Source: Flavobacterium sp. ZT3R18 (lineage in GTDB: Bacteria > Bacteroidota > Bacteroidia > Flavobacteriales > Flavobacteriaceae). Taken from it: a DNA stretch of 64,000 bases. The notes under the pieces were generated by a model. That model ran no database searches and was not told the origin of the DNA. It saw nothing but the letters and a program-made list of their open reading frames with translations. Below, one piece after another: positions 51,132 to 60,894 of this stretch. The translations under genes were made by a program, and so were the position numbers. Each line of letters starts with the position of its first letter. Positions within the stretch are counted from its first letter, which is position 1. The DNA lies in NCBI RefSeq assembly GCF_007097385.1, contig NZ_VJZS01000002.1, forward strand, positions 221,164-285,163, given 5' to 3'.

Positions 51132-52362
51132 AAAGTGATTCTTTTAGATCGGTTATAAAAGTACTCAAATGATCTACTTCTACATGATCCATGATCACAA
51201 TTTTATACCATGAATTATCACCATGGTGTTTTTGGGGAACCAAATCAAATTTTTTGACCAATGATTCTTCTATAAATTGCGCTTGAATGGTTACAATATT
51301 CATAAACGGTTCTCTAAAATAAGCGACTTCCAAAGCATCCAATTGATCACACAACCACTGAGTTCTCATTTGTAAAACACGTACTTTTTCGCACCAACCA
51401 AAAGGACCGTAGGTAAACAAAATCATCCAAACCGCAACGGCATTAGATCCGGAACGACTACCACAAAGGGTTAAATCCATTCCTTCTACGTATTCGGCTT
51501 CTTTGGTCAACACGTTTTCGATTAATCCTTTTCGGCATAGAAAAACACCGGTGCCATAAGGAGCTTGCAGCATTTTGTGGGCATCGATAGTGATCGAACT
51601 AATTTTTGAATTTTCGAAATTGAGATCACTGTCTTTGTTGCTAAAAGGATATATAAAGCCACCATAAGCAGCATCAATATGTATTTTATAGAGTAGTTTG
51701 TGTTTTTCTAAGACCTGAATATAATCATTCGGATTGTCTATGGCTCCAAACATGGTGGTTCCCATATTGCATACGACAATAAAATATTTTTTTCCGTTTT
51801 CTTTAGCCTGAAGGACTATGTTTTCTAATGAGAAAATATCAATCTCTCGTGTTTTAAAATCTACTGGAATTTTCAACCAATCCAGCATTAATAAATTGGA
51901 TGCTTTTGGGATGGAGTAATGTGTATCTTCTGATGCTAATATGGCAATTTCATGTGGTTTTGCGTTGAGCTTATAACAAAAGTAATTGCGATACATCCAA
52001 ATGGCTTGAATGTTGGCTTCGGTTCCGCCGGGAGCGATATAACCATCAAAAGAATTGGGTTCTGCTTTAAAAACATCCACGGCAAGCACATTTAACACTT
52101 CACGTTCCATTTCCTGCGTGCCTTTAAAAGCTTTCTCGGAGGTACCCAGCGTGTGGCAACCAATATGATTGGGATTGGCCACATAGGTTTGTAAAGTAGG
52201 GGCGTCTACCAAGAATGAGGCTTCACCATTATACACTTTTCCGTCCAGTTTTGAGGCAGGATATCCTAAAGAAGTATCCAAAGTAAAATTTACATTTTCG
52301 GTTAACGCTTTTTGAATGCGTTCTTGTCTCTCTTTTTGGGATAACTTTTTCCAATACAACAT
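51100..52362 (-). CDS. PLP-dependent decarboxylase (group II type)
   Basis: This 420-residue enzyme shows the pyridoxal-dependent decarboxylase fold. The cofactor lysine is in SITIDAHKMLQAPYGTGVFL, with YIAPGGTEANIQAIWMYRNY in the N-terminal part and HIDAAYGGFIYPFSNKD holding the conserved Asp. It resembles histidine decarboxylases and related amino acid decarboxylases of this phylum, but the substrate cannot be proven from sequence. It overlaps the cyclo-ligase gene by 32 bases. Confidence 0.85.
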   Translation of the reverse strand: MLYWKKLSQKERQERIQKALTENVNFTLDTSLGYPASKLDGKVYNGEASFLVDAPTLQTYVANPNHIGCHTLGTSEKAFKGTQEMEREVLNVLAVDVFKAEPNSFDGYIAPGGTEANIQAIWMYRNYFCYKLNAKPHEIAILASEDTHYSIPKASNLLMLDWLKIPVDFKTREIDIFSLENIVLQAKENGKKYFIVVCNMGTTMFGAIDNPNDYIQVLEKHKLLYKIHIDAAYGGFIYPFSNKDSDLNFENSKISSITIDAHKMLQAPYGTGVFLCRKGLIENVLTKEAEYVEGMDLTLCGSRSGSNAVAVWMILFTYGPFGWCEKVRVLQMRTQWLCDQLDALEVAYFREPFMNIVTIQAQFIEESLVKKFDLVPQKHHGDNSWYKIVIMDHVEVDHLSTFITDLKESLYVEKNSTNEI

Positions 52363-52447
52363 ATTATCTATTTTTTCTCAAAAATACAGGTAAAGATTTT
52401 TAAAAAATATGATAATTGTTAGGTTTTGGTTTTTTGATTATTAGGAT

Positions 52448-53425
52448 CTATTCTTCGCCTTCTTCTGTAGTATTCGAGAGGTGGTAAATAGCATCTCCTT
52501 GATAGACAATAGGAGAGTGGTTGGCATTGATGACATAACCATCGTTTGGGGCTTTAATTTTTCGTTCAAATTTCCCAAAAGGATCTGTAATCATACCCAA
52601 TACGGTTCCTTTTTTTACAAATTGTCCCACGAAATTATTATCGATTAACAAACCCGAACATTTGGCCCTCAGCCAACCTGATTTTTCAATATAGATTGTT
52701 GGCTTTTTTTGTTTTTCAATAATTTGTTTGGGATCTAACATGTCTAAATAGTCTAAAAATCGTTTGACTCCATTGATGCCTTCCTGAGCTACTTTTTCAT
52801 TGATATCTAATGATTTTCCCCCTTCAAACAGCAGCATTTTTACATTCAATTTTTCACAAGAGTTTCTAAAAGAACCGGATATGTTTTTTGAGAATAGTGT
52901 AAATGGAGCGTTAAAAGCATCTGCCAGTTGTTGTGTTTCGGGGTTATTTGGCGAAAGCCTAATTTGAGGAACGTTAAACCGGCTTGCTCCTCCTGCATGA
53001 AAATCGATGGCGTAATTTACAATTGGAATAATATCGGTCATGATGTGGTAGGCAAAACGGCTGGCCAACGAGCCTTTTTTGCTTCCGGGAAATACGCGAT
53101 TCAAATCCCTGCCATCCGGAAAATCCCTGGACCGATTGATAAATCCGTATATGTTAATAATGGGAATACAAATGATAGTGCCTCTTTTGGGTTTGTTTAT
53201 TTTTTTGCTAATGAGTTGACGAACGATTTCTATACCGTTAAATTCATCGCCATGAATGCCTCCCGAAAAAAGTACCACCGGTCCCTCAATTTTAGACCGT
53301 TTTACAATAATAGGAATAGTCAGTTTGGTGGTGGTGTGCAATCGGGCAATTTCTAATTGAATGGTTTTGCTTTCGCCGGGCAAAATACTTTCGCCAAAAA
53401 TGACCATTGGTTTTGTGTTTTTCAT
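52448..53425 (-). CDS. Succinylglutamate desuccinylase / aspartoacylase family protein
   Basis: This 325-residue zinc carboxypeptidase-like hydrolase has the motif GGIHGDEFNGIEIVRQL, DLNRVFPG and AIDFHAGGASRFNVPQIR, which provide the metal-binding His, Glu and His. The family removes acyl groups from amino acids. A C-terminal biotinyl-like strand region (RKIKAPNDGYVINANHSPIV) is present as in RimK-associated members, but no rimK lies here. The role is therefore open. Confidence 0.85.
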   Translation of the reverse strand: MKNTKPMVIFGESILPGESKTIQLEIARLHTTTKLTIPIIVKRSKIEGPVVLFSGGIHGDEFNGIEIVRQLISKKINKPKRGTIICIPIINIYGFINRSRDFPDGRDLNRVFPGSKKGSLASRFAYHIMTDIIPIVNYAIDFHAGGASRFNVPQIRLSPNNPETQQLADAFNAPFTLFSKNISGSFRNSCEKLNVKMLLFEGGKSLDINEKVAQEGINGVKRFLDYLDMLDPKQIIEKQKKPTIYIEKSGWLRAKCSGLLIDNNFVGQFVKKGTVLGMITDPFGKFERKIKAPNDGYVINANHSPIVYQGDAIYHLSNTTEEGEE

Positions 53426-53480
53426 GTTTAGAAATAAAATCTAAATATAGAAATTATTTATTTGGTATAAAAAAATTCAT

Positions 53481-53512
53481 TTTGGTTTGCGTCAATGTTA
53501 TTCGTAAATTTG
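53481..53512 (+). promoter_or_regulatory. Promoter of uvrC (TTTG / TAAATTTG)
   Basis: TTTG at 53481-53484 is followed after 20 bases by TAAATTTG at 53505-53512, a match to the Bacteroidota consensus. It lies about 75 bp before uvrC. Confidence 0.55.
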
Positions 53513-53588
53513 AAAAACAAAAAATCTGTGACGATTTGTGTTTTCTGTGTTTAAATCTGAAATCATTAATCTGCATTCTTAAATCCCA

Positions 53589-55385
53589 ATGACCAACCCT
53601 AATTTAGCCCTGCAAATCCAAACCCTACCCGATAGTCCTGGTGTATATCAATATTACGACAAGGAAGGGAAAATATTATATGTGGGTAAAGCCAAGAATC
53701 TAAAAAAAAGAGTCTCTTCGTACTTCAATAAAATTCATGATACGGCCAAAACCAATGTGCTGGTTAAGAAAATTGTAACCATAAAACACATCGTTGTCCC
53801 TACAGAAACGGATGCATTATTATTAGAAAACAACCTCATAAAAACGTTGCAGCCCAGATATAATGTGTTGTTGAGGGATGACAAAAGTTATCCTTGGTTG
53901 TGTATCAAGAAAGAACCTTTTTCTCGAATTTTTGCTACCCGTAGAATGGTCAAAGACGGGTCGGAATATTTTGGTCCCTATACGAGTTTTAAGACCGTTC
54001 ATACGATTCTGGATTTAATAAAAGAGCTTTATCCTTTGAGAACTTGCAATTATGATTTGAGTAAAAGCAACATCGATAGCGGGAAATTCAAAGTGTGTTT
54101 AGAATACCATATTGGCAATTGCAAAGGCCCATGTGAAGGATTTGAAACATTAGAGCATTATCAAAAACAAGTCGATGCGATTCGGGAAATTCTAAAGGGA
54201 AATTTTAAAGAAAGCATGAAAGATTTTAAGCGACTCATGACCAGTTTGGCACAAGACATGCATTTTGAAGAAGCGCAAAAAATCAAAGAAAAGATAGAAG
54301 TTCTGGAAAATTATCAATCACGTTCTACGATTGTAAATCCAAAAATTACCAATATTGATGTCTTCTCTATTGTTTCGGATGAAAGTGCGGCTTTTATCAA
54401 TTTTTTGCAAATTTCGCATGGATCTATTATTCGTTCCCATACGATGGAAATCAAAAAGAAACTCGAAGAAAGCGATGAAGAATTACTGGAACTAGCAATA
54501 ATAGAATTACGGGAACGTTTTCAGTTATTGTCTAAGGAAGTGATTGTGCCGTTTGAAGTAGATTTGGGACCAATGATAAAAATTACGGTGCCACAATTGG
54601 GGGACAAAAAACAAATATTAGACTTATCGATTCGAAATGCCAAGTTTTATAGAATAGAACAACTCAAACAATTACAAATTGTAGATCCAGATCGCCATAC
54701 CAATAGAATAATGGCCCAAATGAAAAGCGATTTGCGATTACCGGTAGAGCCAAGACATATAGAGTGTTTTGATAATTCGAATATTCAAGGTACAAACCCT
54801 GTTGCCGCTTGTGTGGTGTTCAAAGATGGAAAACCAAGTAAGAAAGATTACAGGCATTTTAATGTCAAAACGGTGGTGGGTCCAGACGATTTTGCTTCGA
54901 TGGAAGAAATAGTCTATCGCCGTTATAAAAGGCTATTGGATGAAAATGAACCTTTGCCCAATTTAATTATCATAGACGGAGGAAAAGGACAATTATCATC
55001 GGCCTTAAAAAGTATAGATGCCTTGGGGTTACGGGGAAAGATTGCCATTATAGGAATTGCCAAAAGACTCGAAGAATTGTTTTATCCTGGGGATTCTATT
55101 CCGTTGTACTTGGATAAAAAGTCGGAAACCTTAAAAGTGATTCAGCAATTACGGAACGAAGCACACCGTTTTGGGATTACGTTTCACCGAGACAAAAGGA
55201 GTAAAGCGGCGCTAAATTCTTCTATAGAAAGTATTCCTGGAATTGGAGAAAAAACGATGTTAGCGTTAATACAACATTTCAAAAGTGTTAAAAGATTGAA
55301 ATTAGCTACGGAAAAAGAAATTTCTGATGTTGTAGGAGTGTCAAAAGCCAAAAAAATTACCGACTTTTACAAAGTGGTAGAATAA
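53589..55385 (+). CDS. uvrC: Excinuclease ABC subunit C
   Basis: UvrC (598 aa) makes both incisions in nucleotide excision repair. The N-terminal GIY-YIG domain starts LPDSPGVYQYYDKEGKILYV, with YVGKAKNLKKRVSSYF. A UVR segment (FEEAQKIKEKIEVLENYQS) follows, then the RNase H-like C-domain with HIECFDNSNIQGTNPVAACV and PNLIIIDGGKGQLSSALKS. A helix-hairpin-helix at the end (IESIPGIGEKTMLALIQHF) completes it. All domains are intact. It has its own promoter-like box and no operon partners. Confidence 0.98.
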   Translation: MTNPNLALQIQTLPDSPGVYQYYDKEGKILYVGKAKNLKKRVSSYFNKIHDTAKTNVLVKKIVTIKHIVVPTETDALLLENNLIKTLQPRYNVLLRDDKSYPWLCIKKEPFSRIFATRRMVKDGSEYFGPYTSFKTVHTILDLIKELYPLRTCNYDLSKSNIDSGKFKVCLEYHIGNCKGPCEGFETLEHYQKQVDAIREILKGNFKESMKDFKRLMTSLAQDMHFEEAQKIKEKIEVLENYQSRSTIVNPKITNIDVFSIVSDESAAFINFLQISHGSIIRSHTMEIKKKLEESDEELLELAIIELRERFQLLSKEVIVPFEVDLGPMIKITVPQLGDKKQILDLSIRNAKFYRIEQLKQLQIVDPDRHTNRIMAQMKSDLRLPVEPRHIECFDNSNIQGTNPVAACVVFKDGKPSKKDYRHFNVKTVVGPDDFASMEEIVYRRYKRLLDENEPLPNLIIIDGGKGQLSSALKSIDALGLRGKIAIIGIAKRLEELFYPGDSIPLYLDKKSETLKVIQQLRNEAHRFGITFHRDKRSKAALNSSIESIPGIGEKTMLALIQHFKSVKRLKLATEKEISDVVGVSKAKKITDFYKVVE

Positions 55386-55554
55386 TGATTTATGCTTGTC
55401 CGTAATCTTGCCTAACAAAAAAGGCTATGTTCTAAAATAAACAGCATTATATTTCTTATATGGTAATTTTTTTAATTCCGTAGCCAAGGGGATAGTCATA
55501 TAATAATTTTAGTAAAGCAAGCCTGTTGTAATAAAATAAAACAAATCGATTTTC

Positions 55555-57750
55555 ATGAATAAGACTGTACTGTTACTTCTTATGTTTTTTACTTGTTTGA
55601 ATGCATTTTCTCAAGATGCGCCAAGAAGACCTAAAATAGGATTGGTGTTGAGTGGAGGTGGAGCAAAAGGGTTTGCCCACATAGGTGTTTTAAAAGTACT
55701 CGAGGAAGCAGGAATAAAGGTAGATTATATTGGTGGGACTAGTATGGGAGCTGTTATTGGGGGGCTTTATGCCATGGGATACAATGCCAAACAAATAGAT
55801 TCTATAATACGGGTAACCAATTTTAGTAACATCCTTAATGATTTTATACCCAGATCCTCTAAAAACTTTTATGAAAAAAGGAATGATGAATTGTATGCAC
55901 TTATACTTCCTTTTAATAAATTTAGAATAGGTTCACCCGAAGCATTGTCTAAAGGGATGTATAACTTCAATTTGTTGAGTAGGTTGACATTACCCGTTAG
56001 ACATATTCGAGATTTTAATGCTTTGCAAATTCCTTTTTTGTGTATAGGGACTAATATTGCTTTGGGGGAACAAGTGGTTTTTGACAAAGGAATCCTAGCC
56101 CAGGCTTTGGCGGGGAGTTCCTCGTTGCCCTCTGTTTTTTCGCCAGTTGTTATTGATGGAAATTTGATTATTGATGGAGGAGTAATCAATAATTATCCAA
56201 TAGAGGAAGTTAAAAAACTGGGGGCAGATATTATTATTGGAGTAGATGTTCAAAATGGTTTGCTAAACAAAGATCAACTAAAAAGCGCCACTAAAATTTT
56301 CTTTCAAATCACCAATCTGCAAATGATTGAGAAAATGAAAATAAATGCTGAAAAAACCAATATTTATATAAAGCCTAACATTGTAAATTACGGAGTGGTG
56401 TCTTTTGATAAAGCTTCAGAAATTGTAAAAAAAGGTGAAGATGCCACATTTGCAGTTTATGAAAAAATTGCCCTTTTAGCGGACAAATCGGAACCTTACC
56501 ATAAATCGGAGTTGCGTTTAGAAACAGATAGTTTGAGCATTGCTTCCATTAAAATTAATGAATTAGAAAATTATTCCAGAGATTATATCATTGGAAAATT
56601 ACGAATTAAACCAGAGACAAAAATAAGTTTTAAAGATTTAGAATCAGGAGTGAATAACCTCAATGGGACCCAGAATTTTAGTGCTGTGAGTTATTATTTT
56701 GATAAAAATGGTGAACAGGATGATTTGATTCTTAATTTGACTGAGAGTCCCGTTAAAACTAATTTGAAGTTTGGATTGCATTATGACGGTTTGTACAAAA
56801 GTGCCGTGTTGGTTAACATAACGAATAAAAAAACTTTTTTAAAGAATGATTTTTTATCAGCAGATTTAGCTTTAGGAGATAATGTAAGGTATTATTTTGA
56901 CTATTATATCGATAACGGTTTTCGACTCAGTTATGGTTTTAAGTCGCAATTCAATCAGTTTAACGAAAACATTCCAAGTAGTATTTTTAGACGCAATACC
57001 CATGATTCAAATTTCATAAACATTGATTATTCTAACTGGTCTAATCAAGTCTATATTCAATCCATATTTGCTCAAAAATTTCTCATAGGGGTTGGTGCAG
57101 AGTTTGAATATCTTAAAATAGCTTCGGAAACATTGGGTGTTGATTCCAATATTACCAATAATACGTATTCCAGTCTATTTGGGTATATAAAATACGACTC
57201 GTATGATAATAAATATTTCCCTAAAAGCGGATGGTATTTTTCTGGAAACCCTCAATTCTACATGTATTCATCGGATGATTCCTCAAATTTTGAGCCCTTT
57301 TCGATACTAAGTGCAGAGGCGGGTATTGCCAAAACCATTTTTGATAAAACGACAATTAAGCTTCAGGCCGAAGCTGGGGCATCAATAGGAAGTAGGAGCG
57401 TGCCTTATTTCGATTTTGTTTTGGGGGGTTACGGATTCTATACTACTAATTATTTCAAGTATTTTTATGGTTATAATTTTTTGAGCCTTGCTGCAAATAG
57501 TTATTTAGAGTCAACCATTACAGTGGATTATGAAATTTTCAAGAAGAATCATATCAATTTTTCGGCTAACTATGCTAATTTGGAAGATGATCTTTATGAT
57601 TCATTAGATTGGTTTTCATTGCCTAAATATTCGGGCTATGCACTTGGGTATGGTTTAGAAACTATTATAGGTCCCGTTGAGGTAAAATATTCTTGGTCTC
57701 CAGAAACAAAAGGTTCCCATCTTTGGTTTACTGTTGGTTTTTTATTCTAA
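55555..57750 (+). CDS. Patatin-like phospholipase with outer-membrane barrel
   Basis: This 731-residue protein has a signal peptide (LLLLMFFTCLNAFSQ). The patatin domain shows the oxyanion loop GLVLSGGGAKGFAHIGVLKV, the nucleophile in GTSMGAVIGG and the Asp in IIDGGVINNYPIEE. A POTRA-like and Omp85/surface-antigen barrel follows, ending KGSHLWFTVGFLF. The layout is that of PlpD/type V-like patatin proteins that display or release a lipase domain across the outer membrane. It has no neighbouring partner. The terminal Phe is the expected BAM-recognition residue. Confidence 0.93.
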   Translation: MNKTVLLLLMFFTCLNAFSQDAPRRPKIGLVLSGGGAKGFAHIGVLKVLEEAGIKVDYIGGTSMGAVIGGLYAMGYNAKQIDSIIRVTNFSNILNDFIPRSSKNFYEKRNDELYALILPFNKFRIGSPEALSKGMYNFNLLSRLTLPVRHIRDFNALQIPFLCIGTNIALGEQVVFDKGILAQALAGSSSLPSVFSPVVIDGNLIIDGGVINNYPIEEVKKLGADIIIGVDVQNGLLNKDQLKSATKIFFQITNLQMIEKMKINAEKTNIYIKPNIVNYGVVSFDKASEIVKKGEDATFAVYEKIALLADKSEPYHKSELRLETDSLSIASIKINELENYSRDYIIGKLRIKPETKISFKDLESGVNNLNGTQNFSAVSYYFDKNGEQDDLILNLTESPVKTNLKFGLHYDGLYKSAVLVNITNKKTFLKNDFLSADLALGDNVRYYFDYYIDNGFRLSYGFKSQFNQFNENIPSSIFRRNTHDSNFINIDYSNWSNQVYIQSIFAQKFLIGVGAEFEYLKIASETLGVDSNITNNTYSSLFGYIKYDSYDNKYFPKSGWYFSGNPQFYMYSSDDSSNFEPFSILSAEAGIAKTIFDKTTIKLQAEAGASIGSRSVPYFDFVLGGYGFYTTNYFKYFYGYNFLSLAANSYLESTITVDYEIFKKNHINFSANYANLEDDLYDSLDWFSLPKYSGYALGYGLETIIGPVEVKYSWSPETKGSHLWFTVGFLF

Positions 57751-58033
57751 TAGTAGTATATTAAATAAAAATTACGACATTTGTAATGATGAAAACAAAT
57801 TGGATAGGTTTATTAGAGTATCTTCAATTCTTAATCAAGAGAAATCCGGAGTGATTAATTGTGTCAATTAATCAAGTAGAGCATTAACCATTGAATCTGA
57901 TACTAGGATTGTTGCACTTTTCTTAATATAGAGTGCTGAGTATTGATTTTCTATTATTTTATCTTTTGCAATAATAAAGATGAAATTAGTTAGGGTTGTT
58001 GCTAATTGTTCAAAATCTAATTTTTTAAAAATC

Positions 58034-59191
58034 ATGCCGATATATCACAAACTAGGGAATTTCCCTCAAAAAAGACACACCCAATTCGAAAAGCCTAATG
58101 GAGGGTTTTATTATGAACAACTCTTTGGAACAGAGGGGTTTTACGGACATTCTTCGTTGTCTTATCACATTCACAGACCCACACAGGTCAAAGAAATTCT
58201 AAAATCCTATTCGGTAGAACCTAAAATTGCAATTGGCAAGAATATAAAGTCATTGTTGTTAAAAGGTTTCGAATTAAAACCCGAAGATGATTTCTTAGAC
58301 AGTCGTAAAGCCATGTTAATCAATAAAGATTGCATCATAGGATTGGCAGCGCCCAGAAAATCACTGACGGCTTATTTCTATAAAAATGCCGACGCCGATG
58401 AAATGATTTTCATTCACAAAGGCAAAGGAAAACTTCGCACCATGTTGGGGAATATTCCTTTCGTGTATGGGGATTATTTGATTATACCACGCGGAATCAT
58501 TTATCAAATCGAGTTTGAAACCGAAGAAAATCGCTTGTTTTATGTAGAATCCTATGCGCCTTTTTATACTCCAAAACGCTATAAAAATGAGTCAGGACAA
58601 CACTTAGAACACTCGCCATTTTGCGAACGTGATTTCATTTTGCCAAACGAACTAGAGTCCCATGACGAAAAAGGTGATTTTGTCATCAAAATGAAAAAGG
58701 AAGGTATGATGCATGAAGTGGTTTATGCCACCCATCCTTTTGACGTAGTAGGTTGGGACGGTTACAATTTTCCGTACGGTTTCAGTATTCACAACTTCGA
58801 ACCCATTACAGGACGTGTGCATTTGCCACCGCCTATTCATCAAACATTCGAAACAAGCACTTTTGTAATTTGTTCTTTCGTGCCAAGATTGTACGATTAC
58901 CATCCAAAAGCCATTCCCGCACCGTACAATCACAGCAATATAGATAGTGATGAAGTGTTGTATTATGTAGATGGTGATTTCATGAGTCGCAATAATATTG
59001 AGCAAGGACATATTACCTTACACCCCAAAGGAATTCCGCACGGTCCCGCCCCAGGAGCTATGGAGCGTAGTATCGGACACAAAGAAACGTTGGAATTGGC
59101 AGTAATGGTTGATACCTTCCGTCCGCTTATGGTTACCGAAGAAGCGATGGGAATAGACGATGGACAATATTATAAATCTTGGGTAGACTAG
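58034..59191 (+). CDS. hmgA: Homogentisate 1,2-dioxygenase
   Basis: This 385-residue cupin-fold iron enzyme opens the ring of homogentisate in tyrosine and phenylalanine catabolism. The sequence has AYFYKNADADEMIFIHKGKG, GDYLIIPRGIIYQIEFETEE and the iron-site region GFSIHNFEPITGRVHLPPPI then HQTFET. The frame is open from 57980, but the ATG at 58034 (MPIYHKLGNFPQKRHTQFEK) matches the family start and is chosen. The neighbouring HppD makes its substrate, so the two form a pathway pair. Confidence 0.95.
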   Translation: MPIYHKLGNFPQKRHTQFEKPNGGFYYEQLFGTEGFYGHSSLSYHIHRPTQVKEILKSYSVEPKIAIGKNIKSLLLKGFELKPEDDFLDSRKAMLINKDCIIGLAAPRKSLTAYFYKNADADEMIFIHKGKGKLRTMLGNIPFVYGDYLIIPRGIIYQIEFETEENRLFYVESYAPFYTPKRYKNESGQHLEHSPFCERDFILPNELESHDEKGDFVIKMKKEGMMHEVVYATHPFDVVGWDGYNFPYGFSIHNFEPITGRVHLPPPIHQTFETSTFVICSFVPRLYDYHPKAIPAPYNHSNIDSDEVLYYVDGDFMSRNNIEQGHITLHPKGIPHGPAPGAMERSIGHKETLELAVMVDTFRPLMVTEEAMGIDDGQYYKSWVD

Positions 59192-59450
59192 GTCATTGCG
59201 AGGAACGATAGTTATCTGGCAATATCATTAAGTTAAGAAATTTTAGATTGAAGATTAACGATTTCAGATTTGGAGTTACTCAATGTAAGATTGTCAATTT
59301 TATAGGATCGGTAACATCTAAAATCAAAAAGCGTTAATCAAAAATCAGCAATCATTTTATCCTTAACTTAATGACAGTGAGTTAGCAGGGCTTTAGTACA
59401 ATCAATAACATTTTCGGAATCAAAAAAATCCGAATTAAAAAATAAACACA
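59192..59450. repeat. Intergenic region with AATCTAAA-type repeats
   Basis: Between hmgA and hppD lies a stretch with GGTCATTGCGAGGAACGA, a common type of intergenic repeat in this phylum, and several copies of ATCTAAAATC- or TTAGATT-like sequence on either strand. No gene or terminator is clear. Confidence 0.55.
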
Positions 59451-60611
59451 ATGGCAAAAGAAGTAAAATCAGTAGAATACGGATTAGAGAAAATATTTGA
59501 AGGAGCACAAGATTTCCTTCCTCTTTTAGGAACCGATTATGTCGAATTCTACGTAGGTAACGCAAAACAATCGGCGCATTATTATAAAACCGCTTTTGGT
59601 TATCAATCATTGGCCTATGCCGGATTAGAAACAGGAGTAAAAGACAGAACCTCTTATGTGTTAAAACAAGACAAAATCCGAATTGTTTTAACCACTCCCT
59701 TAACACAAGATTCTCCTCTTCACGATCATCTGAAAAAACATGGAGATGGAGTAAAAGTAGCCGCACTTTGGGTTGAAGATGCAAGAAGTGCTTATGAAGA
59801 AACTATGAAACGTGGTGCTCGTTCTTTTATGGAACCAACAGTGGAGCAAGATGAATTTGGAGAAGTAGTTCGTTCTGGAATTTATACTTACGGAGAAACA
59901 GTTCACATTTTTGTGGAACGAAAAAATTACAAAGGTGTTTTCTTACCAGGTTATAAGGAGTGGAAATCCGATTATAATCCGGAACCAACCGGTCTTAAAT
60001 ACATAGATCATATGGTTGGAAATGTGGGTTGGAACGAAATGAATACTTGGGTTAAGTTTTATGAAGACGTAATGGGATTTGTAAATTTCTTGTCTTTTGA
60101 TGATAAACAAATCAACACTGAATACTCTGCTTTGATGAGTAAAGTAATGTCAAACGGAAACGGAAGAATCAAATTTCCTATCAACGAACCAGCCGAAGGT
60201 AAGAAAAAATCACAAATCGAAGAGTACTTAGATTTTTACGGCGGACCAGGAATTCAGCATATTGCCATTGCAACCGATGATGTTATAAAAACAGTATCTC
60301 AGTTAAAAGCAAGAGGAGTAGAATTTTTATCGGCACCACCACATGCCTATTATGAAGCTATTCCAGAGCGATTAGGCGTGCACATGGACATGATGAAAGA
60401 GGATTTGGCCGAAATAGAAAAACTAGCCATTATGGTAGATGCCGATGAAGATGGTTATTTATTGCAAATTTTTACGAAGCCAGTACAAGATAGACCTACT
60501 TTGTTTTTTGAGATTATTCAAAGGATGGGAGCCAAAGGTTTTGGTGCAGGAAACTTCAAAGCGCTTTTTGAGTCAATAGAGCGCGAGCAGCAATTACGAG
60601 GAACGTTGTAA
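59451..60611 (+). CDS. hppD: 4-hydroxyphenylpyruvate dioxygenase
   Basis: This 386-residue non-heme iron enzyme converts 4-hydroxyphenylpyruvate to homogentisate, the substrate of the upstream HmgA. It has two vicinal-oxygen-chelate domains. The iron ligands are in YIDHMVGNVGWNEMNTWVKF, PGIQHIAIATDDVI and PVQDRPTLFFEIIQRMGAKG. The C-terminal KGFGAGNFKALFESIEREQ helix is typical. It follows hmgA with a 260-bp gap and may have its own promoter. Confidence 0.97.
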   Translation: MAKEVKSVEYGLEKIFEGAQDFLPLLGTDYVEFYVGNAKQSAHYYKTAFGYQSLAYAGLETGVKDRTSYVLKQDKIRIVLTTPLTQDSPLHDHLKKHGDGVKVAALWVEDARSAYEETMKRGARSFMEPTVEQDEFGEVVRSGIYTYGETVHIFVERKNYKGVFLPGYKEWKSDYNPEPTGLKYIDHMVGNVGWNEMNTWVKFYEDVMGFVNFLSFDDKQINTEYSALMSKVMSNGNGRIKFPINEPAEGKKKSQIEEYLDFYGGPGIQHIAIATDDVIKTVSQLKARGVEFLSAPPHAYYEAIPERLGVHMDMMKEDLAEIEKLAIMVDADEDGYLLQIFTKPVQDRPTLFFEIIQRMGAKGFGAGNFKALFESIEREQQLRGTL

Positions 60612-60720
60612 AATTTAATTATTTTTGCATTATCAAAAAAAATAATAGTTAATTAACACTTAAAACTGCAAATGTTGTGTTAAACTCGAATTTTCACTAA
60701 GAAAACCTTGGTTTATACAA

Positions 60721-60728
60721 TACCTTTG
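60721..60728 (+). promoter_or_regulatory. TAnnTTTG box for a possible small RNA
   Basis: TACCTTTG matches the -7 consensus. About 110 bp downstream there is a strong terminator but no protein-coding frame in between, so the unit could be a small RNA or leader. Confidence 0.5.
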
Positions 60729-60735
60729 TAGTCGC

Positions 60736-60850
60736 AAATTGAGAGGGGGTGGTTTCCTTCTTAGTTTCATATAAATTTTCATAATTTATAGTTTTTTGGT
60801 TAGTTAATAGCATAAAAACTCAGTCATTAATTTGACTGAGTTTTTTTGTT
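60736..60850 (+). ncRNA. Candidate small RNA or leader between hppD and the DUF3108 gene
   Basis: A TACCTTTG box at 60721 is followed by about 110 bases with a G-rich run (GAGAGGGGGTGGTTTCC) and then a terminator. No open frame is visible. It could be an sRNA, or an attenuator-type leader of the next gene. This is inference from promoter and terminator alone. Confidence 0.4.
60814..60847 (+). terminator. Strong intrinsic terminator
   Basis: AAAAACTCAGTC (60814-60825) pairs with GACTGAGTTTTT (60834-60845) across an 8-base loop, followed by more T. It is upstream of the DUF3108 gene, so that gene needs a promoter past it, or readthrough. Confidence 0.85.
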
Positions 60851-60894
60851 TTAATACATTTGAGGATGTTTTAATTTTAATGAATTTCTAACCA

